The notes under the pieces: generated by a model
Databases searched by the model: none
What the model saw: only the letters and a program-made list of their open reading frames with translations
What the model was told of the DNA's origin: nothing
From: Ahrensia sp.
GTDB taxonomy: Bacteria; Pseudomonadota; Alphaproteobacteria; Rhizobiales; Rhizobiaceae
Reading direction: 5' to 3'
Assembly (NCBI GenBank): GCA_002698425.1
Contig: NZXU01000009.1
Coordinates: 1-64,000, forward strand
DNA: 64,000 bases
In this document: positions 52,975 to 63,069 of the stretch, in pieces
How the letters are laid out: every line of letters begins with the position of its first letter
How positions within the stretch are numbered: the first letter of the stretch is position 1
Made by a program: the position numbers and the translations under genes

Positions 52975-54023
52975 TGGGTCGACCGCAGACAGAGCAGGCA
53001 GGCATGGACGCCGCGGCGCGTCATGACGGGCCGCCGCTGCCGGCGCTGCTTGCCGGCGACAACGAGATCGCGGGCAATTCCGAAGCCTCGCTGCGCGACA
53101 TCGGCGACGGGCTGGCGCTCTTCGAGATCCACCGCAAGATGAACAGTTTCGATCCGGCGGTCCAGGACATGCTGGAGGACACGCTGGCGCGCGCCGGGCG
53201 CGGCTTCCGGGCGCTGATCCTCGCCAACGGATCGGACCGCGCCTTTTCGGCGGGCGCCGACCTCAATCACTTCCTCGGCCTCATCGAGCGACAGGATTTC
53301 GACGGGCTGACGGGTTTCATCCGGCGTGGGCAGGAGCTGTTCCAGGCGATGAAATATGCGCCCGTGCCCGTCGTCGCGGCGGTCACCGGCGTGGCGCTGG
53401 GCGGCGGCTGCGAGTTCGCGCTGCATGCCGATGCTATCGTCGCCGACGCCGATGCGCGTTTCGGCCTGCCCGAGGCGAAGCTCGGCGTCCTGCCTGCCTG
53501 GGGCGGCTGCACCCAGATGCTGCTGCGGGCGCAGGCGCAACCGGCCGTTTCCGGTCCGCTCGCGCCGGCCGGTGCGGTCTTCGATCTCATCCTGCATGGC
53601 TGGGTCTCGGGCTCGGCGGCCAAGGCGCGCGAAAAGGGCTTCCTGCGCGATGGCGACGCGATCGTGGAGGCGGGCGGCGACGTTTTTGCCGCCGCCAGGG
53701 CCAGGGCGATCGAACTCGCGGACGGCTACAGCCCGCCGGACAAGCCGCTGATCACCATTGCCGGCCATTCCGGCTGGCTCGGGCTCATGCAGCCCGCCTA
53801 CGGGATGGGCTATGCCGGGCGGCTGACCGAGACCGATCTGCGCATTGGCGGGGCCGTCGCCGATGTCCTGACGGGCGGGCCGGAAGGCGAATATCTCTGG
53901 CGCGTCAGCGAGGACGATCTGATGCGGCGCGAGCTGGAGGCGCTGGTGGCGCTGTGCAGGACAGTGGAAACGCGGGAGCGCATGGCGCATTTTCTCAAGA
54001 CCGGCGAGCCGCTGCACAACTAA
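52974..54023 (+). CDS. Enoyl-CoA hydratase, matching the C-terminal half of FadN-type 3-hydroxyacyl-CoA dehydrogenases
   Basis: The product has 349 residues. DIGDGLALFEIHRKMNSFDP, RAFSAGADLNHFL, VTGVALGGGCEFALHADAIVADADARFGLPEAKLGVLPAWGGC and the final ERMAHFLKTGEPLHN match the crotonase part and extreme C-terminus of FadN-type multifunctional enzymes. The NAD-binding 3-hydroxyacyl-CoA dehydrogenase half is missing. The first 40 residues look like the linker that normally joins the two halves. It may be a genuine split protein or a truncated remnant; the open frame and coupling with the thiolase favour function. Confidence 0.8.
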
Positions 54024-54124
54024 AACGGCGCCTCTTCCCAATAGCTGACCTTGGGGAATTAAGCCGTTTGTAAGAGATCGTCCGGCAAAAAGCATCCATT
54101 ATCGTTTGTGGGGCGGGAAACCGG

Positions 54125-56533
54125 ATGCTTCGTCAAAATTCTTCCATTTTTTCTACAGGTGCGCTGAAGTCGATCAAGGCGCGATTTGCGGCGCTGGTCG
54201 TGGGCGCGGCGCTGGTGTCTTGCGCGGCGGTCGGCGTGCTGAGTTACCAGATCGGCAAGACCGGCCTGATCGAGGCGAGCCAGGTTCGCCTCGATATGAT
54301 CGCCGAGAACCAGGCCGATACCGTGTCCTCCAAGCTCCAGCGCATCGAGCAGGCGATGGGCGACATGGCGAAGAACAACTCTTTCGGCGAGTCCATCGAT
54401 TCCGCCGCGGCCATGCTGGAGGCCGAGGCCGATGACATCCGCGCCGCATTCCAGGCGCCGGACATGAGCGCGGAACAGCGCGCCGCCATCGACGGTGCGG
54501 ATCTGAAGCTGATGTATGCCGTGCAATACGGCAAGATCCACGGCTCGCTCTTCAACGCTCTGCAGAATACCGGCGTCAGCGACGTCTATATCGTCAACGA
54601 GAGCGGTATCGTTATCTACTCCGCGACCAAGGGACGCGAGCTTCTGGCCAATGTGAGGGATGCCGGTTTCGAGCCCCTGGCGCAGCTTTTCGATGCGGCG
54701 CATGGCGAGGACATTGCTGCTGTCCAGAGCCTGGACTTCACCCCTTACGAGGCCGAGGACGGGTCTGTGTCCGCTTTTGTCGCGCAGCCGCTCCAGCACA
54801 ATAGCTGGGGCACGATCAGCCAGAAGGGCGTGATCATCTTCCGGCTCTCCGCCGAAAAGCTGCTGGCGGCCGTAACGCCGAAAGGGATCGGCGATACGGT
54901 CGACGAAGCCCTTCTGCTGACCGGGGACGGCGGCTTCCGCACCGGCGTTGCGCCGCAATCCGTCATGGACAATGTGCCCTCGGGACTGGTTTCCGCGGCG
55001 AAGGCGGGCGTCACGGGTTCACAACTCGTCGACGAGGCCGGCCACGAGGTGTTCTATTCTTTCGTGCCGGTGAGTGTGTTCGGCCAGAACTATCTGCTCG
55101 CCATCGGCGAAAAGGAGAGCAAGGTGCTCGCCTCGGCGAATGCGCTCGCCTGGTGGGCGCTGATCGCCACGGTTGCGGTCGTCGCCGTGATGAGCCTTGC
55201 CGGCTATTTCGTCTCCTCGCGGATGACGCGGCCGCTGATCGCGCTGGCCGGTCAGATGAACCGCCTGACGGGTGGCGATACCTCCTTCGAAATCGCCTCC
55301 GCCGAGCGCAAGGACGAGATCGGTGCGATGGCGCGCGCGCTGGATTCCTTCCGCAGCAACGCGCTGGAAAAGGAGCGCATGGAGGCCGAAGCATCCGTGC
55401 GCGACCGCGAGATGGCCGAGGAGCGCCAGCAGCGCGATTCCGAAAAGGAACGCAGTGCGCAGGAACTCGAAGCGGCGGTCTCCGCGCTTGGCACCGGCCT
55501 GCATGCGCTGGCCGAGGGCGATCTCGAACAACGTATCCAGACGCCGTTCACGGCTTCGCTCGACCAGTTGAGGCTCGACTTCAACAATTCGGTCGAGCGG
55601 CTTCAGACGGCGATGCAGCGTGTCGGCGAGAACTCCTCGGCGATCCGCAGCGCCTCGGACGAGATCCGCACGGCGGCCGACGACCTGTCGCGCCGCACCG
55701 AACAGCAGGCCGCATCGGTGGAACAGACCGCCGCCGCGGTCGAGGAAGTCACCGCGTCGGTGAAGGAATCGGCCGGCCGCGCCGAAGAGGCGGGCGCGCT
55801 GGTGTCGCGCACCAAGACGTCCGCCGAGAAATCGGGCGAGGTGGTGCGCCAGGCCGTGACGGCCATGGGCGAGATCGAGACGTCGTCGCGCCAGATCGAG
55901 AACATCATCGGCATGATCGACGAGATCGCCTTCCAGACCAACCTGCTGGCGCTGAACGCCGGAGTCGAGGCTGCGCGGGCGGGCGAGGCCGGCAAGGGCT
56001 TCGCGGTCGTCGCGCAGGAAGTGCGCGAACTGGCGCAGCGTTCGGCCAATGCCGCCAAGGAGATCAAGCAACTGATCGACCGGTCCTCGCAGCAGGTCAA
56101 GAGCGGGTCGGACCTGGTTGGGGAGACCGGCAAGGCGCTCGAGGTGATCGTCGCCGAGGTGCAGGAGGTCAACGCCAATGTCATGGCGATCGTCGACGCC
56201 GTGCGCGAGCAGTCGACGACGCTGAGCGAGATCAACCAGGCGGTTACCGAGGTCGACAAGGGTACTCAGCAGAATGCCGCCATGGTCGAACAGACGACGG
56301 CGGCCAGCCACGGGCTCGCCGGCGAGGCGCAGTCGCTCGCCGACCTGCTCGGTCAGTTCAAGCTCGGCGCGAAGCTGCAGTCGGCGGCGCCGGCCGCGCG
56401 AGGCCGGCCTGTCGAGGGCAAACCGGCGAAGAGCGATCCGCGCTCCACGCGCGCGGCGATCGCCGATGCGATCAAGTCCTTCCCGACGCGCGGCAACGCC
56501 GCCGTGCAGGCGGAAGACTGGGAAGAATTCTGA
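54125..56533 (+). CDS. Methyl-accepting chemotaxis protein with large periplasmic sensor
   Basis: The product has 802 residues. A first membrane span ([24 protein letters not shown], about 21-44) and a second ([24 protein letters not shown], about 343-366) flank a sensor of about 300 residues with the dCache-like [27 protein letters not shown] and [21 protein letters not shown] blocks. HAMP and a second HAMP-like region ([17 protein letters not shown]) precede the signalling tip [30 protein letters not shown]. The C-terminus EDWEEF is the CheR/CheB tether. The 3' half is highly similar to the receptors at 56987 and 60153. Confidence 0.94.
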   Translation: MLRQNSSIFSTGALKSIKARFAALVVGAALVSCAAVGVLSYQIGKTGLIEASQVRLDMIAENQADTVSSKLQRIEQAMGDMAKNNSFGESIDSAAAMLEAEADDIRAAFQAPDMSAEQRAAIDGADLKLMYAVQYGKIHGSLFNALQNTGVSDVYIVNESGIVIYSATKGRELLANVRDAGFEPLAQLFDAAHGEDIAAVQSLDFTPYEAEDGSVSAFVAQPLQHNSWGTISQKGVIIFRLSAEKLLAAVTPKGIGDTVDEALLLTGDGGFRTGVAPQSVMDNVPSGLVSAAKAGVTGSQLVDEAGHEVFYSFVPVSVFGQNYLLAIGEKESKVLASANALAWWALIATVAVVAVMSLAGYFVSSRMTRPLIALAGQMNRLTGGDTSFEIASAERKDEIGAMARALDSFRSNALEKERMEAEASVRDREMAEERQQRDSEKERSAQELEAAVSALGTGLHALAEGDLEQRIQTPFTASLDQLRLDFNNSVERLQTAMQRVGENSSAIRSASDEIRTAADDLSRRTEQQAASVEQTAAAVEEVTASVKESAGRAEEAGALVSRTKTSAEKSGEVVRQAVTAMGEIETSSRQIENIIGMIDEIAFQTNLLALNAGVEAARAGEAGKGFAVVAQEVRELAQRSANAAKEIKQLIDRSSQQVKSGSDLVGETGKALEVIVAEVQEVNANVMAIVDAVREQSTTLSEINQAVTEVDKGTQQNAAMVEQTTAASHGLAGEAQSLADLLGQFKLGAKLQSAAPAARGRPVEGKPAKSDPRSTRAAIADAIKSFPTRGNAAVQAEDWEEF

Positions 56534-56562
56534 TCGAACCGGTTTCGCAGACAGACTTCAGG

Positions 56563-56586
56563 AACGGCGCCTTCGGGCGCCGTTTT
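56563..56586 (+). terminator. Terminator after the chemoreceptor at 54125
   Basis: A perfect 9-bp stem (AACGGCGCC / GGCGCCGTT) with a TTCG tetraloop and a short T run. An identical hairpin follows the next chemoreceptor at 58808. Confidence 0.85.
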
Positions 56587-56986
56587 CGTATTTACGCCAG
56601 GAATCCGGGCATTTCCCGCAGATTGAAGCTGCGGAGACATATTTGCCTGTTTTGAAGGCATTTTTATCTCCGTAATCTCGTGCGGTCTTACAAAATGCAA
56701 TAAGAACAATAGGTTGATCCGCGTTTCAGTTGCGGCTCATTGCGTAGCTTTCTAAGCGCCATCCTGACGTCTTACCCCCTAAATCCTGTAATTTGAGCTG
56801 CGCTGTTCAGCGTTTGTTAAGTGGCGACTGCAAAAACTTGTAGTGCCTTAAGAGAAGCCTGACGGCTTGGCTGCGCATGACGCGCGCACGGGCATTCGGC
56901 TGCGCCGAAATGTAGGTCGGCAAGACTACTAACAATAATCCAAACAATTCTTGGGGCGCTCCAGGCGTACCCTCCGGGGGATAACT
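56587..56986. other. Intergenic leader of a chemoreceptor gene
   Basis: About 400 bases, AT-rich from 56640 to 56820 and without a credible gene. It contains a small perfect hairpin, TTCGGC-TGC-GCCGAA, at 56893-56907 in the probable 5' leader, and GGGGGAT just before the ATG. Confidence 0.45.
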
Positions 56987-58777
56987 ATGTTCAGCAGTAT
57001 GGGAATGGGCGACGATTCGAAATCCGTCCTCGCAGCCATCGACAAGTCGCTCGCCATCATCGAATTCGATCTGACGGGCAAGATTCTCGCCGCCAATGCG
57101 AATTTTTGCCAGGCGATGGGCTATGAAGCTGCGGAGATCGTCGGCAAGCATCATTCCATGTTCGTCGACCCGGACTACGCGCGCAGCGCCGACTACAAGC
57201 AGTTCTGGGAAAAGCTCGGCCGCGGCGAATTCGACGCGAACGAATATCTGCGTTTCGGCAAGGGCGGCAAGGAGATCTGGATCCAGGCCTCCTACAACCC
57301 GGTCAAGGGCCGCAACGGCAAGCCCTACAAGGTGGTGAAATTCGCCACCGACATTACCGACGCGAAAACGAAGTCGGCCGATGACGAGGGCAAGATCGCG
57401 GCGATCTCGCGTGCGCAGGCCGTCATCGAGTTCGACCTTCAGGGCAATATCCTGGCCGCCAACGAAAACTTCTGCATGACGCTCGGCTACGACCTGAGCG
57501 AGATCAAGGGCAAGCACCACTCGCTCTTCGTCGATCCGTCCTATGCGCGCAGCGGCGAGTACAAGGAATTCTGGGACAAGCTGCGCAACGGCGAGTTCAT
57601 CGCCGAGGAGTTCAAGCGCTTCGGCAAGGGCGGCAAGGAAATCTGGATCCAGGCCTCCTACAATCCGATCTTCGACGCGGCGGGCCGGGTGATGAAAGTC
57701 GTCAAGTTCGCCACCGACATCACCGGCCGGGTCAGCGCGGTCAACCAGATCGGCGCGGGCCTGCAGCACCTCGCCGAGGGCGACCTGGAGCAGCGCATTT
57801 CGCAGCCCTTCATTCCGTCCCTCGACCGGCTGCGGCTGGACTTCAACAATTCGATCGAGAAGCTTCAATCCGCGATGCAGCGCGTCGGCGATAACACGTC
57901 GGCGATCCGCAGCGCGTCGGACGAGATCCGCACGGCGGCCGACGACCTGTCGCGCCGCACGGAGCAGCAGGCCGCATCCGTGGAAGAAACAGCTGCCGCT
58001 GTCGAGGAGGTCACCGCGTCGGTGAAGGAATCGGCGAGCCGCGCCGAGGAGGCGGGTGCTCTGGTGTCGCGCACCAAGGCGTCCGCCGAGAAATCCGGCG
58101 AAGTCGTGCGCGAAGCGGTGGCGGCGATGCAAGCCATCGAGGAATCCTCGCGCAAGATCGGCAACATCATCGGCATGATCGACGAGATCGCCTTCCAGAC
58201 CAACCTGCTGGCGTTGAATGCGGGCGTCGAGGCGGCGCGGGCCGGGGAGGCCGGCAAGGGCTTCGCGGTCGTCGCGCAGGAAGTGCGCGAACTGGCGCAG
58301 CGTTCGGCCAATGCCGCCAAGGAGATCAAGACGCTGATCAACACCTCGTCGCAGCAGGTCAAGAGCGGGTCCGAGCTCGTCGGCGAGACGGGCAAGGCGC
58401 TCGAGGTGATCGTCGCCGAGGTGCAGGAGGTCAACGCCAATGTCGTGGCGATCGTCGAGGCGGTGCGCGAACAGTCGACGACGCTGAACGAGATCAACCA
58501 GGCCGTCACCGAGGTCGACAAGGGCACGCAGCAGAACGCCGCCATGGTGGAGGAATCCACCGCCGCGAGCCACGGCTTGGCTAGCGAGGCGCAGTCGCTT
58601 GCCGAACTGCTCGCCCAATTCAAGCTTGGCGGCGCGATTGTCCAGTCGCAATCGCGGCCGGCGCCGGTCCCTTCAGGCGATGCGCGCGCGACGCAGGCAA
58701 AGGTCGCCAAGGCGATCAAGTCCTTCCCGACAAGCGGCAATGCCGCCGTCAAGGCGGAGGATTGGGAGGAATTCTGA
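56987..58777 (+). CDS. Cytoplasmic methyl-accepting chemotaxis protein with two PAS domains
   Basis: The product has 596 residues and no membrane span. Two PAS repeats (about 20-130 and 140-250) are near copies: [23 protein letters not shown] and [23 protein letters not shown], each ending in WIQASYNP and [13 protein letters not shown]-like segment ([13 protein letters not shown]) leads to the signalling domain with [21 protein letters not shown], and the protein ends EDWEEF. A soluble double-PAS receptor suggests sensing of internal redox or energy state, or of an internal ligand; the cofactor is not evident. The start at 56987 has GGGGGAT upstream. Confidence 0.93.
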   Translation: MFSSMGMGDDSKSVLAAIDKSLAIIEFDLTGKILAANANFCQAMGYEAAEIVGKHHSMFVDPDYARSADYKQFWEKLGRGEFDANEYLRFGKGGKEIWIQASYNPVKGRNGKPYKVVKFATDITDAKTKSADDEGKIAAISRAQAVIEFDLQGNILAANENFCMTLGYDLSEIKGKHHSLFVDPSYARSGEYKEFWDKLRNGEFIAEEFKRFGKGGKEIWIQASYNPIFDAAGRVMKVVKFATDITGRVSAVNQIGAGLQHLAEGDLEQRISQPFIPSLDRLRLDFNNSIEKLQSAMQRVGDNTSAIRSASDEIRTAADDLSRRTEQQAASVEETAAAVEEVTASVKESASRAEEAGALVSRTKASAEKSGEVVREAVAAMQAIEESSRKIGNIIGMIDEIAFQTNLLALNAGVEAARAGEAGKGFAVVAQEVRELAQRSANAAKEIKTLINTSSQQVKSGSELVGETGKALEVIVAEVQEVNANVVAIVEAVREQSTTLNEINQAVTEVDKGTQQNAAMVEESTAASHGLASEAQSLAELLAQFKLGGAIVQSQSRPAPVPSGDARATQAKVAKAIKSFPTSGNAAVKAEDWEEF

Positions 58778-58807
58778 TCGCTCCCCTCCCGCTCAAGTCA
58801 AATTGGA

Positions 58808-58832
58808 AACGGCGCCTTCGGGCGCCGTTTTC
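58808..58832 (+). terminator. Terminator after the chemoreceptor at 56987
   Basis: Same 9-bp stem and TTCG loop as at 56563, followed by T residues, 30 bases after the stop codon and just before the end of the convergent LuxR gene. Confidence 0.85.
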
Positions 58833-58855
58833 ATGTTTGGAGGTCGTGGCTATCG

Positions 58856-59605
58856 TCAGTTCGAAGCGCCGGACAGCCAGCCGTTTTGCAGGATCGAGAC
58901 CAGGGCCTGGGTCTTGTTCTTCATGCCGAGCTTATTCGTCGCGTTGGCGATGTGGTAGTTCACCGTGTGGCTGGTGATGCCGAGTTCGCGGCCGATCTGT
59001 TCGGCCGTCAGGCCGCCCGCCACCAGCTTGAAGACGCCGAGTTCCCGCTCCGTCAGCGGGTTGTGGGGCGTTTGCGTGGTGGACAATTGCATCAATCTCA
59101 GGAAAGCGCAGGAGCCAAAATAGTAGAGGTGCGCCATCTCATGGGAGCCGACCGGGCCGCGTGCGCCGGTAAATGACAGGGCGCCGCGTTTCTGTTGATC
59201 GCAGCGAAATGGAAAATAGGCAGTGCGGTCATAACCGCGCGCGATCATGACCTCGAGGTCTTCCAGCACGTCGGCGTTTTCGCTATCGGCTCCGTCGGAC
59301 ATTCGAAGCGTGACAGGCCCGGTGCTGGTGTGAATTCCCTCGACGATCCGCGATCGATCGAGCGTCCCCATTTCGATGAAACGGCTGAGGATCTCCGCCT
59401 CCCAATTGGTGATGACGACGCGCTGGAAGAAGTTCACGGCGTTGCCCGGCGGCTGCGCCGTGACCAGAAAGCGGGGCAAGCCGAACGCCGCCCCGGCCGC
59501 GGTCAGCTGCTTGAATATGTCGAAGACCGTATCGGCGAGACGGATATCCTCGATCGCGTTTTCGAGATCGAAACTTTCCTGACGGACCGCTGCTGTCGTG
59601 TTCAT
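58856..59605 (-). CDS. LuxR-type transcriptional regulator with autoinducer-binding-like domain
   Basis: The product has 249 residues. The C-terminal helix-turn-helix is NPLTERELGVFKLVAGGLTAEQIGRELGITSHTVNYHIANATNKLGMKNKTQALV. The N-terminal 170 residues resemble the acyl-homoserine-lactone-binding domain in length and layout, but I do not see the canonical WxxxY/DPW pocket residues clearly. No LuxI-type synthase is in the window, so it is an orphan here. I chose the ATG at 59605 with GGGGGT upstream; a longer frame extends to 59704. TTCGTAT/ATACGAA arms at 59617-59653 flank the likely promoter. Confidence 0.85.
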   Translation of the reverse strand: MNTTAAVRQESFDLENAIEDIRLADTVFDIFKQLTAAGAAFGLPRFLVTAQPPGNAVNFFQRVVITNWEAEILSRFIEMGTLDRSRIVEGIHTSTGPVTLRMSDGADSENADVLEDLEVMIARGYDRTAYFPFRCDQQKRGALSFTGARGPVGSHEMAHLYYFGSCAFLRLMQLSTTQTPHNPLTERELGVFKLVAGGLTAEQIGRELGITSHTVNYHIANATNKLGMKNKTQALVSILQNGWLSGASN

Positions 59606-60152
59606 CAGACCCCCGTTTCGTATTCTCCCCGGATCAGGATAGACAGATACGAACCGTGCGGTCATTCGCCATATGGGCGTAAATATCCGCCGATTTATTA
59701 CCAAACGGCAGCTTGTTCTTCGCCGGCGCCTCTATCGTTTTTGCAAGTTCTCATTCCTGAGAAAGCTATCCTTTTGGAAGTATTTGTAAAATATATGGAA
59801 ATTGAAGGTGGTCGCGAGGCGTGGCGCTTTCCTCTCCTTGACCCTTGCGGATTGGCGGTCTGTTTGCCCTGTCTGTCTTCGGAGTGGAAAATCTCGTGCG
59901 GGGAGATTTTTCGAAAGTAATCGAAAAGCTCCTGTTCCGGACAACGGCAATCAATCGCTACGAGAATTCGCAGTCGTTCCATTATTTGTTTTTCATCCAT
60001 CGGTTGCACTCTCGGCTGATCGGAATGGACGGGGAATTGCCGCGTCCTTGGCATGATGCCCTTCCGGCGGCCAAGCGGCATGTCAGTTACGAACGATTGT
60101 GTTGCCCCAGGTCGCGGCCTGCGGGCTGGAATCAAATCCGGAAAAATTGCGT
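59606..60152. other. AT-richer intergenic region between LuxR and chemoreceptor genes
   Basis: About 550 bases holding both divergent promoters. A 7-bp inverted repeat (59617-59623 and 59647-59653) and the near-palindrome CGCCATATGGGCG (about 59667-59679) are the only structures noticed. Short frames exist but none has a good start or known domain. Confidence 0.45.
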
Positions 60153-61916
60153 ATGTTCTCGAAATCCAGACGGTCCGGCGGGGATGCCGTTTCCATAGTT
60201 GCGGCCCTCGACAAGTCGCTCGCCATCATCGAATTCGACCTGACCGGAAAGATCCTCGAGGCCAACGACAATTTCTGCCAGGCAATGGGCTACGAGCGAT
60301 CCGAGATCGTCGGCCGGCATCACCGCATGTTCGTCGACGAGGCCTATGCCGCAAGTGCGGAGTATCGCGAATTCTGGGCGGCGCTCGGCCGGGGCGAGTT
60401 CGAAAGCCGGGAATATCTGCGCTACGGCAAGGGCGGGCGCGAAATCTGGATCCAGGCGACCTACAATCCGGTGTTCGACCGAAGCGGCAGGCCGATCAAG
60501 GTCATCAAGCTGGCGACCGACATTACCGAGGCCAAGTGCAAGGCGATGGAGGATGACGGCAAGCTCGTCGCGGTGTCGCGCTCGCAGGCGGTCATCGAGT
60601 TCGATCTGCAGGGCAATATCCTGACCGCCAACGAGAATTTCTGTGCGACGCTTGGCTACGATCTCTCCGAGATCAAGGGCAGGCACCATTCGATGTTCGT
60701 CGATACCGACTTCGCGAAGAGCGCGGAATACCAGGCGTTCTGGGACCGGCTGAGGAGCGGCGAGTTCATCGCGGGCGAGTTCAAGCGCGTCGGCAAGGGC
60801 GGCAAGGCCGTCTGTATCGTCGCGTCCTACAACCCGATCCTCGACCACACCGGCAAGCCGGTCAAATTCGTCAAGATAGCGACGGACCTGTCGGAGCGCA
60901 TGGCCGATGTCGGGGAACTGGGCAAGGGGCTTTCCGCGCTGGCGCATGGCGATCTGGTGCAGCGGATCGAGCGCACATTCGGCTATTCGCTGGAGCAGCT
61001 GCGCACCGACTTCAACAATTCGGTCGAGAAACTGCAGCGCACCATGCGCCAGGTCGGCGAGAACGCCGAGGCGATCCGCAGCGGATCCGGCGAGGTTCGT
61101 TCGGCGGCGGACGACCTGTCGCGGCGGACCGAGCAGCAAGCCGCCAATGTCGAGGAAACGGCGGCGGCCGTCGAGGAGGTCACAGCCTCGGTCAAGCAGG
61201 CCGCAGGCCGGGCAGAGGAGGCGGGCGTGCTGGTGACCCGGACCAAGGCGACCGCGGAGAAGTCCGGCGCGGTCGTGCGCGAGGCGATCGCCGCCATGGG
61301 CGAGATCGAGGAGTCCTCGCGCAAGATCGGCAACATCATCGGTATCATCGACGAGATCGCCTTCCAGACCAATCTGCTGGCGCTCAATGCGGGTGTCGAG
61401 GCGGCGCGAGCAGGCGAGGCTGGCAAGGGCTTTGCGGTCGTGGCGCAGGAAGTGCGCGAGCTGGCGCAGCGTTCGGCCAATGCCGCCAAGGAGATCAAGA
61501 CGCTGATCAACACCTCCTCGCAGCAGGTGAAGACCGGTTCCGACCTGGTCAACGAGACCGGCAAGACGCTTGAGGCGATCGTCGGCGAGGTGCATGACGT
61601 CAACGCCAATGTCGTGGCGATCGTCGATGCGGTCCGCGAGCAGTCGGCGACGCTGCAGGAAATCAACAAGGCGGTCACCGAGATCGACAAGGGGACGCAG
61701 CAGAACGCCGCCATGGTGGAGGAATCGACCGCGGCGAGCCACGGGCTGGCCAGCGAGGCGCAGTCGCTTACCGACCTGCTCGGCCAGTTCAACCTCGGCG
61801 GTTCGGTATCAGTCAAGCCGCGGGCCGACACACCGCAGAAAAAGCCGGAACCGGCAAGAACCTTCGCCGTCGTCGGCAATGCCGCCGTCAAGGCCGATGA
61901 CTGGGAGGAGTTCTAG
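60153..61916 (+). CDS. Cytoplasmic methyl-accepting chemotaxis protein with two PAS domains
   Basis: The product has 587 residues and is a paralogue of the receptor at 56987. PAS 1 ([23 protein letters not shown] to VIKLATDIT) is conserved; PAS 2 ends differently, with [11 protein letters not shown] replacing [10 protein letters not shown]. The HAMP-like segment, the tip [21 protein letters not shown] and the terminal DDWEEF follow. I chose the ATG at 60153 by comparison with its paralogue; an upstream frame to 60099 has no homologous residues. It is closed by a clear terminator at 61954. Confidence 0.92.
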   Translation: MFSKSRRSGGDAVSIVAALDKSLAIIEFDLTGKILEANDNFCQAMGYERSEIVGRHHRMFVDEAYAASAEYREFWAALGRGEFESREYLRYGKGGREIWIQATYNPVFDRSGRPIKVIKLATDITEAKCKAMEDDGKLVAVSRSQAVIEFDLQGNILTANENFCATLGYDLSEIKGRHHSMFVDTDFAKSAEYQAFWDRLRSGEFIAGEFKRVGKGGKAVCIVASYNPILDHTGKPVKFVKIATDLSERMADVGELGKGLSALAHGDLVQRIERTFGYSLEQLRTDFNNSVEKLQRTMRQVGENAEAIRSGSGEVRSAADDLSRRTEQQAANVEETAAAVEEVTASVKQAAGRAEEAGVLVTRTKATAEKSGAVVREAIAAMGEIEESSRKIGNIIGIIDEIAFQTNLLALNAGVEAARAGEAGKGFAVVAQEVRELAQRSANAAKEIKTLINTSSQQVKTGSDLVNETGKTLEAIVGEVHDVNANVVAIVDAVREQSATLQEINKAVTEIDKGTQQNAAMVEESTAASHGLASEAQSLTDLLGQFNLGGSVSVKPRADTPQKKPEPARTFAVVGNAAVKADDWEEF

Positions 61917-61953
61917 GATTTCACCCGCGACGGGATGCCAGCCAATAAAATGG

Positions 61954-61981
61954 GCCGCGTGTCTTACGCGGCCCTTTTTCG
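61954..61981 (+). terminator. Terminator after the chemoreceptor at 60153
   Basis: A 9-bp stem (GGGCCGCGT / ACGCGGCCC) with a 5-base loop and five T residues, 38 bases after the stop codon; the convergent GGDEF gene ends just beyond. Confidence 0.88.
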
Positions 61982-61998
61982 TTTCGGCAGTCGGCCGC

Positions 61999-62883
61999 TC
62001 AGGTTCCCGACAGAAGCACATCCATGTCGAAACTCTCGGACAATTCGCGCAGTTCGCCGGCGCCGCCGTCGATCGCCAGCATCGGCGTCATGACGCTGTT
62101 GCGGCCGGTGTTCTTGGCGGCGTGGAGCAGTTCCTCGGCGGCTGCGCTGTCGAGGTCGATATTGCCGCTCATGGCGACAAGGCCGGCGGAGAAGGTGACG
62201 CGGTGCTGCGAAATCCCGGCGGCCGACGCCACCGCTTCGCGCAGTGTCTCCAGCGCCTCGCGGGCGCGGTCCGGGTCGTCTTCGTCCAGATAAAGGACAA
62301 ACTCTGCGCCGCTCCAGCGCGCGAGGATGTCGCGCGGTCCGATTTTGGAGACCGCGAAGGCGGCGAAACCGCGCAGCAGCTCGTCGCCTTCCGCCTGGCC
62401 GTAGAGATCATTGACGGATTTCAGCCGGTCGATCTCGATCAGCGCCAGGCTCGCGGGCTCTCTCTTGCCGATCGTTTCCATGAAGGCGCAACGGTTCGGC
62501 AGGCCCGTCAGCACGTCCCTGCGAGCGTTGTCATCCCGGTCGCGGCGGAGTGCCTGAGCGTTTTCGACGACGCTTTCGGCGGCCCGTGCGAGCTGACCGA
62601 TCTCGTCATAGGGGCGGTGGGCGGCGGGGCGCCACACATCGTGCCGGACGAAGTCGCGCAACGACGCGGCGATGCCGGCAACCGGCTCCACCTCCCGGCG
62701 CATCCGGACGGCTGTCGCGACCGCGCTGGCGATGCTCGCGACGCCCAGCACCGACAGCAGCGTCCAGTCGGCACCTTCCGGGCGCACAGCCATGTAGCCG
62801 CCGGCTACGAGCAGCGGCGCGTTGACGCCGACGAGGGATTCGAGCGTGATACGCGCCCTGAGCCGGTTCCTGAAAAATCGCAT
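61999..62883 (-). CDS. GGDEF-domain protein with degenerate active site
   Basis: The product has 294 residues. Two hydrophobic segments (about 18-33 and 40-59) anchor it in the membrane, a HAMP-like stretch (PYDEIGQLARAAESVV) follows, and then the GGDEF domain starts RDVLTGLPNRCAF. The signature reads RWSGAEFVLYL, so GG(D/E)EF has become SGAEF at about residues 191-195. Loss of the first Gly and the acidic residue should abolish cyclic-di-GMP synthesis; the domain may be a GTP or c-di-GMP sensor instead. It follows the EAL gene on the same strand. Confidence 0.85.
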   Translation of the reverse strand: MRFFRNRLRARITLESLVGVNAPLLVAGGYMAVRPEGADWTLLSVLGVASIASAVATAVRMRREVEPVAGIAASLRDFVRHDVWRPAAHRPYDEIGQLARAAESVVENAQALRRDRDDNARRDVLTGLPNRCAFMETIGKREPASLALIEIDRLKSVNDLYGQAEGDELLRGFAAFAVSKIGPRDILARWSGAEFVLYLDEDDPDRAREALETLREAVASAAGISQHRVTFSAGLVAMSGNIDLDSAAAEELLHAAKNTGRNSVMTPMLAIDGGAGELRELSESFDMDVLLSGT

Positions 62884-63069
62884 GAAGACGCCCCGTTTGA
62901 AATCCTGGCGGACCCATGGACGTGCGGGAATTCATTGCCCCGCGCGGTTTTCCCCGCGCCGTACGCCGCCTTTGGTTCCGGTTCTACCGCAATGCAATAA
63001 GAATTCGGCTAAGCCGTTCGGGGGCTTTTTAGCGGTTGCGGTAAGGCTTGGAGCGGGTGTGCCGCACGA

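Noticed and set aside
59698..60000. Short minus-strand frame starting MDEKQIMERLRILVAIDCRCPEQELFDYF
   Set aside because: It has no good ribosome binding site, the second half is low-complexity basic sequence, and nothing resembles a known family; I treat the region as intergenic.
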